A stretch of DNA of 64,000 nucleotides, taken from assembly GCA_016785225.1 (NCBI GenBank), contig JAFBJZ010000292.1, forward strand, positions 930,001-994,000, given 5' to 3'. Within the stretch, counting starts at the first letter, position 1; each line of letters opens with the position of its first letter. The notes under the pieces were generated by a model. It saw only the letters and a program-made list of their open reading frames with translations, did no database searches and was not told where the DNA came from. The position numbers were made by a program, and so were the translations under genes. Positions 11,901-26,900 of the stretch are shown here, piece by piece. This DNA is from Psettodes erumei (taxonomy: Eukaryota > Chordata > Actinopteri > Pleuronectiformes > Psettodidae).

Positions 11901-14900
11901 AGGCTGAAAAAACAACTATGAATTTTTAGCATTCATTTAGAGTCATATCTGACCACTAAATGAAGTCCAATATCCATCTCAATTAATCTCTATTTTGGTC
12001 TCCTCCAACTCCTGATTAAAAAAGTTTTTTATTTCACTAGCTGTTTTACTTTGAAACAAAGCTTATGAAACAAAAAGTTATAAAGCACTAGAAGGTGTCT
12101 CAGTTCTGAAAAGAAATGCAGAGTTGGGTGAAACACCAGGTGGGTGATATCACTCTAATACACTTTAAAAATGGAAAAACATAACGGAGATACTGTAGTA
12201 CTGTATTTACTGCAGCCCTGTGCTACTGAACTGCTTTATCTGTAAGCACCAATGACCCCAAAGAAAACCTCACTTCTGAAAGCAACAACCCCATCTGAGC
12301 TTTCCTGTTTACGTAAGAGTCGCTGTCTCTGGGACCTTTCCACTGCCATGCATAATGCATACAATCCAGCTTCACTTGATCTCTTGCTTTCCAGACTGCA
12401 AGCAACCTCGTGCACTGAGAACATCTGACCTCGATATAAATCAGGCAGATTCTGACCCGAAGGTAAACTACAGAAAGCCAGAATCCAATCTCATTCACTC
12501 CTGACCCCCCCCCCCCCCGGATTCTTTCATTCACACAATTATAAATCTCTATCCTGAGGCTTTAATCCTTACATGCAATCTGAAAATGCGCCGTGCCTTT
12601 TAAGTGATAGTCCAGAATCATGAAACAGACTTTTCTGTATCTAATCTGTATAGACACAAAACTAAACAAAATCCTCAATTCTCTCTGCAGATCCTTTTTT
12701 GCTCTGCATAGGCTTCATTTATCGTATCTGCCTCATTTGCCAAATTAGCTGTGATATGAGTAATTCCTTCAGACCTTCACTCCCTCCTTTATATTTCTTA
12801 ACAGTTTAAATTTAGGTCATGCTGTGACTAATTAATTCTTCCCAATGTATACCAGGGTCAGTAAATCTATTATACATTTTAACAAGTGGAGCATGCTCCA
12901 CACTTTGAAGATGCCAACCTTGAATGAAGATTTATCACCAGCTTGTCGGGGGGGAGGGGGGGTGTCTTTCTAGGCGATCAACCAGGTGCCGAGCAGGCGG
13001 GAAGAGGGGGAAAAAATCAAATTGATTTCCTTCCCCGTTTCCTTCTCTCCACACACGGTCCGTGGAAGCGTGGAGCGGATCCAGCATTATTATCTATTAC
13101 ATGAGGCTCAGAGCTAATTCACTCCATCGTGATACGCCAGTGATTTAGAGCTGATCAACCATCACAATTTCTTTTGAGGCACAATCAAGACTCCAAGCCA
13201 GCCCATCCACCCCTCCACCTCAACCCCCCACAGGATGTGACTTGAGGGAATTTAAAAGTCATTCCCCCTGATAACTTGTTAATACTTGTCAGGCTTATTG
13301 ATGAGTCTATTTCAGCAATTCCTCAGGCGAATTCTAGAATTAGACCCATAAAAAAAAAAAAAAAAAACTGTACATGCTTCAGTGGATCAATAGTGACATC
13401 TGCTGGAGGATGGATGAATTTAAATATGGGATTATTTTTTCAGGGAGCAATTACTGGACAAACTGGTGCTAGATAAAAATGGATCCCACCATGATTCATA
13501 AAGCAGAAAAAAAGAAACAGTGCTTCAAACTTGTGCATGGTGTAGAATTAGAGCCAGGATAACAAGGTCAAATGCATCCACCTACACAAACACTTTCCAA
13601 GGCTGATGAAAAGGAGCGACTCACACACACAAAGCACACACACACACACACACTTCTGTTTCACCTGATCTAAATGAGCCAAGCTCTTCTCCGGTTTCCC
13701 CTCAGTGAGCTGTTTGTCAGGCAGGAGGAAAAACTCTGCTGCCGTGGGTAAACCTGGGAGGACGGTGACCAGAAGTTGGTCCTCTCTCACACCTGTAGCC
13801 TGGAGGGAAACAAAAGAAGAGGAGGATGTTAAATGAATAACTGAAATCCTTTGTTTTACATGGGCTCACTTGTTGGACTAGGAGCAGTTGGCAGAAACAA
13901 AATGAGGTATATTTCCTTAAAGCAAAAACTATTCCTTCAAATGAGAAAAAAAACTTGAACTATCCCTTGACAATGTTTTTTTAATGGTTACCATTCAAAA
14001 TCCAGATAAAACTTGTGGGTCTAAATGGTGATATTCTGTTTGGAGTTGCCTCGAGTTATTACCAAACACTCAAAGAAATGAAACTTGATGAACAGTACCA
14101 TCACACAGGGTGCCCGTATTGTACTGCTGCTGAGACGGAATTCAGAAACCAGGCACCCCCCAGGGTTTAAATGTCACTGCACCTCCTTTTCATCTTTATA
14201 TTGTAAAAAAAATCTTCTTCTTCTTCTAAAAAGTATCACATAATTATGGTAAGGACACCATTAATACAGACATTTACTGCTACATACTACACAGTGGTTG
14301 TGCTTTATACTGCCAATATTATGGGGAGCACAGTAACCAATTTCATGCCAATTAGTTATTTGCTAGGTGTAAAGAATGGATTAAAATGTCTGAAATAGCT
14401 TTTATGTTTTATGGGGGATTGAGAAACCCTCAATGTGCATGCCCCCTCTCCTGAAACCAAACCTACACCCCTGCTTTTAATATAGCGAATGTGTTGAGAG
14501 TAAGTCCTTTCTTTTATTGGAAACTGGCCTGAAATTTCTGATGTCCCCAGTTTTCTCAAGCCAATGCAAAAAGTCCTCCATGTTTAACTGATGTTAAATT
14601 CAGTATTAGGACTATACATATTATTTATATTTCTACAGCACTAAATCCCTCAGATTTGTGTCAGCCATTCCACTTTGCCTTTTAAAGCAGTGTTAAACTG
14701 TCTATCACAAATAAACTCAACACTTTTTTTTCAGAACTTTCATATTAAATATTACACCTTGCAGCCTTCCCTTGAAGGTAGGCTTTTAATGTAAAAAACA
14801 CCAGGAAGGATAACAAGACTTCCTATATATGTAACGGGCTTTCATTTGTTCAACAAGGCCAATATTAGAACACTGGCTTTGTAGGCCAATATAAAAGACT

Positions 14901-17900
14901 GAACGTCGGACCCAGTTTTTAACAAACAGCAGCCCTGTGCAGTTATAATTAACCTGCAAAATGTGACTTTAAGGGATGTGCAATGACTGAGTGGGTAGTT
15001 GGGTTGGGTTCGTGCACTGCACATGTGATCTGTCCATGCACCACACTATCGTGAGATTAAATGCCGTACCCACAACTATTCAAACACTTTATTTCAAGCC
15101 TCATGTGGTGGGAAATTTGCTGCACATATGTTTTGCTCGGCCTGCTAGCGGTGAAAAGCACATAGAGAGCATTTAACATTTGGTCAGTTATTCACTATTT
15201 TCACTGGTTCCAGCTCTTACATGGCTTTGTTGCAGTGAATGTTGTGAAGTTTAATGTGCTAATGCTATCATCTCACAATTTATCTGAAGACTTGATTGTT
15301 TTAATTTATTTATTTTATTCTCACATTCTGCCATGGGGTCCAGGGGGTCACACGGGCCAGGGTTGTCATGAAGAGATGATGCCAATAATAAATAACAAAC
15401 TGGACATGTTCAGCCAGGTGTTTAGATTCCACAGCATCACAAAGTGTGAAAACATCATGCAAGGCTCAGATTGCTTCTTCCCAGGAATCAGAAAAGTATC
15501 AACGTTCTGAAAATGTTATAAAAAACAAAACAAAACCAAAAACAGCATAATGAGGCACAACTTGTACCTGATGTGTCATCATGTGTGGGTTTGAATCATG
15601 TGTTACACTTTACAGGTCACAAAGGGCCCGGCCCCGAGCGTCCCTTCAGGTGAGTGCCGAAGACACATTAGGCACACACTGACATTTATCTTTCTGTGCA
15701 CTTCAACATCCACAGCCTCGTTACTGTATGGCCCTGAACTCGCAGACTGTGTAAGCCGCCGCAATCAGCGCGCTCTTGAGCTATATTTTCCCCTGCTCTC
15801 TCCTCCCTGTTGCCTTGTCATTCATCATCATAAAAGTCAGATTTATGTGTTCAAGCCTCTGGGAGGTCATGCCGTGCTCATACACCGTCAGAGGTCCAGT
15901 CGAGCGGTGACAATATTTACCAGGACAGCAGCGGTTGCCACACACACACACACAGAAAAACCTGAGAGAGCTTTACCTGGATCAGCGAGCTCTTGATGAC
16001 TCGGCTCACGTCCAGCCTCCATTCTGTGACATCAGGGTTGTGGTCGTCAAGGTTTGAAGAAAAGGCGAGTAGATGAGATCGGAAATATTCTGCAGGGAGG
16101 TGAAAATGCGTGCGTTACAAAATCCAGAGTTCAGCAATTGGATTGAGGTCATGTGGACCGAAGTCTGCCTCATCCATTAACATGCTTGTTGGCGGATAAG
16201 CCCAGTTTATCACAGCTGTGGTCTTATTTCTGCAGCTTTTGCCATTGTTTCAGATCTCACCAGACTGAACACTAAGATCTGGGAATACAGCAACATTGGT
16301 ACAATCTGACAGGTTCTAATGAGACAAATATTTATCCACCTGACACCTAAACTCATGATATCTCCTGAGTCCCAATCCAGTAACTAGCATACAGTCATGA
16401 ATAAGGCAACATTATTAACGGGGCGGCTGTAGCATCAAAAACTGAGTTAGTGAATCAGAATAGAATCACTGGCTTTTATGATGATTCTGGTCAAGAAATC
16501 ATATTTAATTAGAATCATGCACATCTGGTCAATACATAATGAGGTCAGGTCACTGTTCCAGTGGATCTGATCGGTGCAATTCTAAATAAAATGCATAAAC
16601 GGCATCCATGGATCTTTAAGACCAAAGGGAGTCAGTTGCATAGTTTCGGTGCCAGAGTTTTCAAAAGCACAGTCTACTTCATGTTTCAAGCCTGGAGCGA
16701 GAAACAACGAAGAAGCTCTGATCAGAGGACTTAGGAGACCCGCTTGGGATGTGGGGATGCATTTACTCTCACACGTAGGCAGGTGCTTCAATGTGCAGAG
16801 CTCTAAAAGTGATCATGTGGATCTTCAATAATAATAATGTAAGTACAGGAGGTTAAATTTAAATCACATGCTTAGTCTATAAAATGATGGATTTTTATTA
16901 GGAACACTTTGGGGTTAGAAATTAAAAATGCGACCAAATGAGTGTGGTCACTGTGGTGTTTTGTTAAGAAACCCCTCGAATCATCTCATTCCTCATGTTT
17001 CCTGCCTCATTGGGTCCTTAGACCTCAGCTATTAAGTTGTTAAGTACAAACTTATAAACCTTTAGACAGGGCATGCTACTTTATTGATTATCTATAAGCC
17101 ATTACAGAGAACATCTCTTCCACATAAGAACAACCCTTCATAAAGGATGACTTATGAGAAAGATGGACCATTTGGGGAGGATAATGTTATGTTTCTAGCA
17201 GGCAAGATAGCTAAAGTAACTAAAGTAAGACATGTAATTGAACAGAATCGTCCTTTATCTCTATTCATAAGTTATTAGGTAGACAGCGGTGCCACATCCT
17301 GTCAGTGTGTTTACAGAGCTGCAGAAACCCAGAGGGGGATAGAGTCAGAGAGGCAGCTCACCATGGACAGCGATGGTTTTTCTGTCCTGCAAAATACTAT
17401 TCCCTGCAGACACCTGCACGGTCACTGTATTGATGCCTTCCCGGGAGAATGTGCACGCTACGCTTCCCTCTAGGGTGATTACTGGCTGCTGGGGGGAGAG
17501 AGAGAGTGGGAGGGAAGGAGAGAAGGCGGGGGGAGAGAGAGAGAGATGGAGATGGAGAGAGTCAGAGTCTGGGGCTTCCCGAGAGAGACCCTTATCAACG
17601 GCTGGTTAACATCTCACACCGCTGTTATTTACACTACAGAGGTGTCAGCCTGCTGGCACACTTGCACGCACACAAGCACACACAAGCACGCACGAGCGCA
17701 CACAAAGAGCTTTGCAACAATCTGTCCTGTGCTGTATGCAGCAGCGAGGCCCGGGGAGAGTTCCCCGTGCGACACCAGAGGCTCCTTCCTGTCATTACTC
17801 ACGTCTCCATTTGTTCTTCAAATAGCTATAAAATGCTAATACTGTTGCGGTTTATTACCAGCTGACATAACTGGCTTGTCCTTGTGGAAGGCCCTGTTGG

Positions 17901-20900
17901 TGCTGAATAAACACATTTACACAGCTGTAATTATGAGGACAGATAGTGAGAGTGTGGCATTTCTACATGCAGAGCTTCTAGTGCACAATGCATCTGTTGG
18001 GCCAGAGAGGTGGAAGTTGTTTTTCTTTTGCAGCCTATCTCAAAATCATCTTGCTATTCAGTAACAGCCATCAGCAGTGTCATCTCAAGTGTTACGTTAT
18101 TAAGCCTACATTCAACAATCACCTGAATGTTTGATGCCGCATGCACTCACTGGGGCTAAGCTAGCTCTTGATAGCAAATATCACCACACCATTCAATGGC
18201 TGCTTGTTGACTGCAACTTTAATAGCTGAGTAAACTCAATGTGTATTCAGATTCAGTATGACCACAAAACAGTACATGATGCAATGTGGATATGCAAATT
18301 CTGTCTTTGTGGTGCAAACTGAGCTGCAGTTGTGCCTGCATGGGTTTACAACCTTTTAACAAAAAGCAAGATATAGCATGGACAGGTTGCCAGTTTATCA
18401 CAGGGCTGATTCATGGTGACAGACAATCCATTCACGCCTATGGGCAACTATGAGTCACCAGTTAACTTGACCTGCTTTGTTCAGACTGTGGGGGGAAACC
18501 AGAGAACATGGAGAAAACCTAGTTTTCACAAGTTACTTGTTCAATAACTGATAATAACTCATGGATTACATTATTCAAAACAAACTGCCCGACTTTAACC
18601 CCTTAACGCCTATTGTCGCGATTTGACATCAAACCACTTCCGCTCCAATTGCAGCCAAAATAGCGCCTGTATTAGTATTGCTTTGTTACATTAATAAAAG
18701 AATCTTCATACCTGAGATAGGAACAGGTATTTTTTTTTACCTTTATTGCCTGTTGTTACTAATTTGCATCATAGATAATAGATAATAATAGATTTATATC
18801 TATTTTCTATCTATCTTATGTGCTATACTCAAATTAACACTCGCAACTTAATTTAGCATCTACTTGAAAGCAAAAACACACACCAAAAGTTTTTTTTGAT
18901 AATTGGAAAGGCGTTAAGGGGTTAAATATCACAAATGAAATTCTAGTCAACGCATTGGGGTGGCAGCAGAACATTCAAATGTGTGCACATACGGTAAATC
19001 CGAGACTGCAAACTCGATACCATTAAGGGATAGCAGAAAAATCATGCAGACCCTTGAACTTTTCTGTTGGGCAGCTTCAGACCTCAGCTGCGGCAGGTTA
19101 GAGTGAGAATAAATTAAGCATACGCTTCACTGGGCACCAGTAATTACGCTTGTTAGTATATCTGGTATGTCAGAATGCTCCACAATAATTACTGAAGCTG
19201 ATTAACAAGACCACAGCTTTTGCAATGTGGGTGCAGAAATATAACAAAAAAAAAGAGTCAGCAACCTACTTAGGTGGGCAAAGGCGTAACAGAAGTGAGA
19301 GCGTGCACAGTACCTCGGTGTTATTTCCGATCCACCAGATGTAGGTGACCGTTCCCACTTGGCTCGGCCACAGAACAGCAGTCAGGTTCACCTCCTTATT
19401 TCTCACCGCCACAAAGGGAGCCGAGAGATGGATATACTCCAGCTGACCTACTCGGGCACACACAGGGGGGGAGACTCGATGTACTGTGCCACAAAGTGCA
19501 AAAAGAACAAAAAAAAGAGCCAAAAAGGAAGAAACAACAACTTTATCCTTTCAAATGAATTAAAAAAGGAGGGAGTGTAAGTTTATAGGTTGGGGTAGGG
19601 TGGGGGGAGAGGGGTTGGTGCTTTGCTCAGAATTCTCCCCTGCACTGGGACCGTTGGCCGCCATCTGCGTGTTATTCTTCATCTGTGGCACCCCTGAGCC
19701 TGCGGTGGCTCTATTTGCGCGGCTGGCACATAGGATTGACAGATTGGTGGGGGCAACAGCGCTCCCTGATCAATAAGTCAGCTCGGTTACATCTGTCACC
19801 CCCTGAATACACCCGGGGTGGTCAGCCCTGATGCATGTGAGGCCACAGTGGCTTCCGTGGGGCTGAGTGGCCATGAAGCATAAGCCGACTTGAGTGGAAG
19901 CCTAATGGGATTTGTTGTAGCTCTCTTATTTGTTTGGTTCCGGGAGGGGGAGCGTATTCTGTGAGGAGATAAAGTATAGAATGTGGTACACTGTGTACAA
20001 ACTGACAGCCCCAGTGCCAATGGATGTGATAAAAAGTGGAACGAGCTTGGAGCAGGAGCAAAACAATGGAAGGAATTCCTATCTAAATAAACACTCAAGC
20101 ACGTTTGTCTTATAAACCCCTCATTGGCTCACATGTTACGTGCAGGTACAGCGTGGCGGTCTCCGAGCCCAGGCTGTTCTCCCCGGTTGCAGTCACCCGG
20201 TAGATTCCCACCGCCTTGTAAATGTGTTTGATCCCATCCTCGATGGAGCTCACATTGGAGTATGTCAGTGCATGGCCGTCTCCAAAGTCCAGCGTGATGC
20301 TCGTCTTGGCCCCATCGCCCTGCGCAGAGAGACGCTTTGAGGAAGTCTGCAGTCTTTGTGTCAGCCACAGATGCACTCAGGTTGACAAGGGAAGTTGCAC
20401 TCCCAAAGTTCTCCCAAACTTGTAAAGATAATTTCTCTACGTACTGCAGGTTACAACTTACAACTCCACATTGTGGTTTAAGTTGTGCTAACTATCTTTA
20501 AATGCCAATAAATTGAATTTCATGATACTTCCTACCCAATTCAACAACATTTACTGTAAATGTAATTCTTACCTTTTCATTGGAAATAATTTTCCTCAAT
20601 TTCTTGGTGTTTAAATACCAGTTTATACCAAAGATTTACAATAGGATGAGCTGAAACTTGCAACTACTGGCAACGTTCTGTTCTGCGACGTTGTGAAACA
20701 TGATCAGTTTGCACTGCTGCAACTAGACAAGGTTACAAGCAACGACTCATCAGCTGTGGCATCTCGTTTTAGCTGGATACTTTGCGAGGGAACACACGTT
20801 TTATGTTATGAGTGTACAAAGTGTTGAAAAACTTCAGTTCTTTATTTGTTTGTTGACAGTTTGTTGCAGTCTATGTAGGTATAATTAAAAGGTGAGTTAG

Positions 20901-23900
20901 TTGTTGCAGTTGCAGATAACTTATTGATGATATGCAACTATATGAGCGGGTCGAGAGCTGATCGGCTGATCCACTTGTTTCTCCGTCCAAATCCTCCATC
21001 TCGACCAGCTGACTGTATCTGACCAGCTGATTTTGCTAGGAGCTGATTGGCTGTTGAAACAAACTGTTCTAAAAAACAAAACAAACAGCAGCCACGACTT
21101 GACACGTTCAACTGCTGGTGATGCTATTAGCTGAGATGACTGCTGCAACTCCCCCCTACGACGTACTAAAATGGTTTTGACTAGTTGCGAATCTTTGGTG
21201 TACACTTGCTGAAAATCTGAGCTGGAAAATTCATTTTGGAAAAATCGTTTGGTTCATTGCAAATGTTTATTATCTTTTACAACAATCCTTTTGGATGTGT
21301 ACAGCAGAAAAGGACATTAGACCAGTCACTGTTCAAATTTGCTCTAAATCTTTATACTACACATACTGTACACTCAGATAACATTTTGTATGCACAGTGT
21401 TAATATGCAGATGTACATCTCTAAGTGAATGGTATGAGTATAAATATAATGCGGTCAGAGCTCAGCCTAATTGTTTTGTCACCATAGAAACAATCCAGAC
21501 TATGTGATGAAGCAGCAGGCACCGGCCAATCACCATGTCATTTCAGTTTTTTACATTTTTCAAAAAGTCAACTGCAAAGCCTATTTTTTTCACAGCTGGA
21601 GAGCTGCAGAAAAAGCAAAGTGACAAAGTGCTTCTGGTGTTCGAATGTGTCACCTCTGCTGTGACAGGCTGATCAAAAAGAACACAGAAGTCTAAAAACA
21701 CAAAACAAAAAAAACCTGACAGCTTACAGTGAGTTCGACAGAAAATGCTTATAATTCAGAGATTGCCCATGTTTGTGTTCTGAATATGATGACGTTTACT
21801 CGGTTTGACAGCCTGTGAAGCGCAGAGAGCGGCTTACCTCCTCCAGAAAAACAAGGAAGGTGACATTGGCGCTTAATGTGGCCGTCAGCGTGCCCTCGCT
21901 GGTGACCAGGTGGAGACCTCTGGGTGCTTGGGTGGGACACTGCTGCCTCCTGGCTGTGTACTCCACACTGACTCCAGCTGTACAGTTGTTAGACACCACT
22001 TTCCTGTAGCTGGGGGCGGAGAAAACACAGTGACCTGTCGATACTGGTTGCGTCTTCATACAGTTTCATGACCTCACAAAGGGGTACAAATAGATACAGA
22101 TCTTTGGACCTAACATTGACTCCGATACATCAAAGAAAATCATCGATGCTTCTCTGCTAAAATGACAATCAAATTCAGATTTTTTTATTAGTATAATTAT
22201 TAGTGCTTTCTGGCTGTTGGACAATCAGATGGACTTCTGGCACATGAGAAGAACCAATGAGACTGTTGGAACAGCCATACTATGTCATGAACTCATTCAG
22301 TCATTTGCACTACTAGATTCTTGGTATAACTATTTTGCCTCCAGCAGGTCACGCCATTACCTCCTGGTTCAGGATTATACGGCCCACATTGTTCTCAGCC
22401 TGTCCTTTGACAAATGAATGTACCCCGAGCTATTCAACTCAAATGCACCATTCGTCCCCCCACCCCCCTATTGCCTTCTGGTCACTGCCGAGACTGTTTG
22501 CTGATTCCAGTCCACTCCTCGCCCTGTCCTGTGTTTACCCAGTGCTGTTGAGGAAAGTCATCCCTGTGGTGCAACTCCTGGACATCGACAACGGATGGAA
22601 CCAGAAGGCCGGGGCGCACTTGCCGTCGGTCCGCCGCTCGTAGCCATAATCGCTGCAATTGATCCGAGCAGACGAGAAACAGTTATCCACTCAAGCAGCC
22701 ACAGAGGAAGCACCGAGTGGTGCAAAGATTCCAGATTCTAAAATGAGATCCAGACTGATATTAGTTACAGGCAAATCCATCAGAAGATAATAGAACATCC
22801 TGAGCTGAAAAATATCAACTGCTCCTCATTGTATACATATTTAATGTTAAACTTCTGATATGTAATTGTGGAAAACAGCATGTCAACTTTATGTCACCAG
22901 TGTTATGTGCTTCTCTGGTGCTTTGGAAACACGGCCCACAAGTTGTTTGTCCTACAAATTAAAAAGAGAGAGCGGCGCTGCGTCCCCAAAATGATGGGGA
23001 CAAATTGCCCCAATTAGTGCGACATGCACACAGATGCAAAAGTGTTGTGATTGTTAATGAAAGCTATTAGGCCTGGTGATTTATGGTTTTAATGGTGCTT
23101 ATTCCAAGAGCTGCCTCACTCGAGAGACCTGCAGACTTGGGACCAAAGCAGGGAAGAAAAAAAAAGCGGTAACAATAATATGGTTTAATTCAAAGAGAGA
23201 GGGTTGCAATGATGTGGGAAAACTATATGAATATAAAGAGTAACCAGCAGCAAAAGCTGAGAATGATCCCTATTTCTCCTGAACACTTTGTCCTTCAAGC
23301 GCAGAATGGTGATACACATGAAATCAATTGAAGGTCTTGTAATGATTGCACACACTTGCCCACACACAGACACACAGGCACACGTCTGAGCAGCTGCCTG
23401 GTTTTCCATTTAGCATCCACAGCAGACTCCAAGAGAATCTGACAGAGCTGCTCTGTAATTATAATCTGGAGGATATTATCCACGCCGGTGATCTCTTATC
23501 TTTTAATCCCTCACTTAAACCCAGTTGCCTTAAATCCTGGGACATATGGTAAATGGATTTCTGCAGCTGATAACGCTGAGGCTGAATGCCAGATTCATGA
23601 GAAATACCTTGGCGAGCAATTACAGTCTGTTATTTGTCAATTGAACTTTTATTTGTCCTCCAAATAATGGCAGGTCTTTTGTTATCAGTGACAGATTTAG
23701 AGAATTTGTTAATGTATGTTACTTGTCATCTTTTCTATAACTAAATGAAGAATTTATAGTTAACTTTATTCCGTGATTTTTTTTACTACAAAGGATCACA
23801 ATGTTTATTGTATGGGGACATACTATTACAATGTGAGTATATGTATTTGTATCATTAATACATTTGTCAGATTGAGCATTTTGTTACACCAGTGGTGAAC

Positions 23901-26900
23901 TGATTCTCTGGCAGTCAGTGACATACTGTCACACAGTCAACAAATGTGGAATTGCAAATTCAAGAATCCTAGGATACATTAATATATATTTTCCATTTCA
24001 TTTATGTAAGATGCTGCTGACCATTAGGGAAAGGGCAGGTCATCAGAAAAGTCGGTAAAGGAACACACTAGGAAATAAATCCAAATGAAAGAGTAAACAG
24101 AAAACCAGAAGAGTCTGTGGGGGCAGGTTGTGACAGTGATGTGAACAGTTTAATGTTCAGCCAGCTGGGGAGTTGCCATTAGACATATATGTAAGACAAG
24201 TCAAAATGGAAGCAATAGAGGTTGACATATCCTGACTTTTATTATGCGGTTCAGGTCAAGATCCAAGTCCAAGCTGAGATAACCCTGACAAAAAAAGCTT
24301 CCTCTGAAGCCAAGGGAAACATTATACAACTGTAAAATTTGGTGGAATTCAACATCCATAGAGAGTTAATGCAAATGAGAATGAATATGGGATGGCTAAA
24401 AAAAAAAAGGTAGACTCACCACTCAAAGTCGGCCTCTGTGCATTCACAGGGGCCTGACGTCATTGACACAGAGTATGTCTTTCCCATAACACACCTCGAT
24501 GTGGGCTTCAGCTTCCGGTAGATTCTCTTCACTCCCATGAGGCATGGCTCGCCCTGTGGGCCCAGTTTTGAAAGGATAACCAAGAGAAAAGTCACATGGA
24601 GAGAGCTTTACAAAAATGAACTTCTTTTGTAACACTTGCCTCCATAAATAATTTACACGATGCAACCGACCACGCGTGCCCCATGCTGTGTGTGAAAAGC
24701 CCATGCTGCCTTGGCTCACTCGGGCTCGTCGTGCGTTCCTGTTCACTGAATATTTACGGGGCTCGTGCTGCATGTTGCGCTAAACTCGACAACTGTTCCT
24801 CCATCGTGAGTGTCACGCTGGAGGATGTGCCACCAGATTTATTATTTTTTTTGAGTTTTTTTTTAGGTGATATTGAGATGAATGATTAAAAAAGAGCTCC
24901 TGTTCTAAAAGCTGCCAGCACCTGGTCCATTTTTAGCCGTGTGTCTCAGCACAGAGAGAGAATATAAAATATGCTGGAGGATAAAAAAGCATAACACCAC
25001 CTTGTTTCACTGCATCCTCAAGCCCACAATGCTGCTCTGTTTATTAACAGAACTTTCTGTCTTTGTGCATTAGGTGTCAGTAGTGAGATGCATAAAAAAA
25101 TCTGTCTGCATCTGCCAGCAGACACCAAGCTCCTTGAACTTTCCCAGTGGTCTTAAAGCACAAATGCTGTCCTCTGCTCTGAGGTGGATTTCAGTTCATT
25201 TTTGCAGCAGACTAGGACCTCTGCATTTAGGCAGGTTAGCCCTGTAATTGGCTTGGACTCTTGTCATCTCTCACGCTGTATGTTTTGATCATTAGCCTGC
25301 TCTGAGCATATGGGCGTCTAAGCTAATTACAGCACTGGGCCATGAATAAAGGCCCACTTTAAGTCTCTGGCTCAACTTCAGACCAGACCAGGTTGCCGGT
25401 GTTTTGGGGAAGGTTTAATGTATGCAGGGAGGGGCGGGTGGGGTTGGTTCGATCGAAGGATCGGCGGGGACCAGCACAGAATCAGCATAAGTGCTCTGGA
25501 AACTAAGAGATGTCTAGCTTTAGTCCGTGCGCTCCACACCCTGGCCAAAAGCAGAGCTGCTCAGCCCCTGGCATTCCATCAAGCTACCCTCTGTATCAGA
25601 TAAGGTTTAAGAGCCAGTGGCACAGAGGAGACGAGCTCCACAGAATTTGGATTTTTACAAATTTTGCATGTAGGAACTGATGTCTCATTTTGGAATAATA
25701 GCTCCTTACATTGGAGTACTATATTTCCTTTCTGCTGTTTTATTTGAATTTTGATTTCTGTTGATGAATGTGTACATTCACAAGTCAGCATCACTGTATT
25801 GTGCCTACTATTTATACAATGTACAAAAACTTATCTGTCAGTGATGAAGCAAACTGACAATCATTCAGTTTCTGTATTTGAAATCTCAACTTACTGCTTG
25901 CTATTGAGTGAAATATTGAGTGTAATATAAGGTAAACTGAGTGACTGAACAAAGGAGAGATTTCAGCTAAAGTTATCCAGTACAACACATGTCAGTGATT
26001 ATGGATGGTATACTGAATGGTTGCAGGCTATGGTCCCCCAGGGGTCTAGACCCTAAACCAGGGCCTCTATTTGAAGGGAAAGTTACATAAACTGATTATA
26101 ACCATTACATTAAAACACTAACCTGTTTTAATGTTGTGCCTGACCATGGTCTTTTATTTCTTAATATTTAAGGTTTAGTATGTGCCAATTTAAACTCTGA
26201 TCTGATATTTACTTTAATTATATTCCTGTGTATTAATCTGCACCAAGGGTTTCCAGTAACGTTTTTTGTACAGCGTCCTATAGGATTTTATGATGATTGT
26301 GGAGAGCAGCAGTGTGGATCTGCTGGTGCAAAGAAGAGTTAGAAAGCCTCCCTTCAGCCACAGCATGAATTTACAGTAAGTAAAAGTGCAGTCTCCAACC
26401 AACGGCAACACTTTCAGCAGGGTTTAACTGCAAAAATGTCACTGAACCAGATATGAAATTACCATGAGCCTCGTGGACGTCTGTCCCAGCATATGAGGGA
26501 TCTGCATGTTTGTGCTGTGGAGCTCCTTGACTGCTAATCTGTCCATGTCAGTCATGGTGCAAACTGATACTTTCTTTTGTTTTTGGCACTTTTTGTGACA
26601 TATAATCAAATAAGCATTTTCCTGTAAGGGGCACATGTAAAAAATATCATTTGACATTAAAAGCCTATTGAATTATTCTAAAGGATAACATAGAAAGTAC
26701 ATCTTGGTTTAGATTTGACCATTTGAGCTTTAGCTGTGTATTTTCCACCAACTGGGAAAAAAAAAAACATTTGAAGAGGTGTGATAATCCTAACCCTATT
26801 TCAGAGCTGGCACAGAGCGTACCTGGTCATGCAGGTGCCACGTCTGATAATCTGCCTCTGTGCATCTCCTGTTGAAGATGGATCTGAAGTCGATTTTCAC

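Larger units (their letters stand above)
17486..19313 (-). other. Intron with purine tract, LINE relic and piggyBac-type MITE
   Basis: 1828 nt. From exon 18 outward it carries a long GA tract (17491-17560), a CA-rich stretch (17655-17705), an L2-like relic (18381-18520) and the TTAA-flanked MITE (18595-18925). Confidence 0.75.

Noticed and set aside
15598..15996. 132-codon plus-strand frame
   Set aside because: It overlaps exon 19 on the opposite strand and has no recognisable protein similarity.
19266..19523. 85-codon minus-strand open frame starting MALFFVLFALCG, signal-peptide-like
   Set aside because: The hydrophobic start is intron translated upstream of the acceptor at 19448; only 19314-19447 is exon, and phase and homology fix the border.
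24444..24773. 109-codon minus-strand frame
   Set aside because: It is a different frame over exon 13; the exon's true frame gives the 10CC cysteines.
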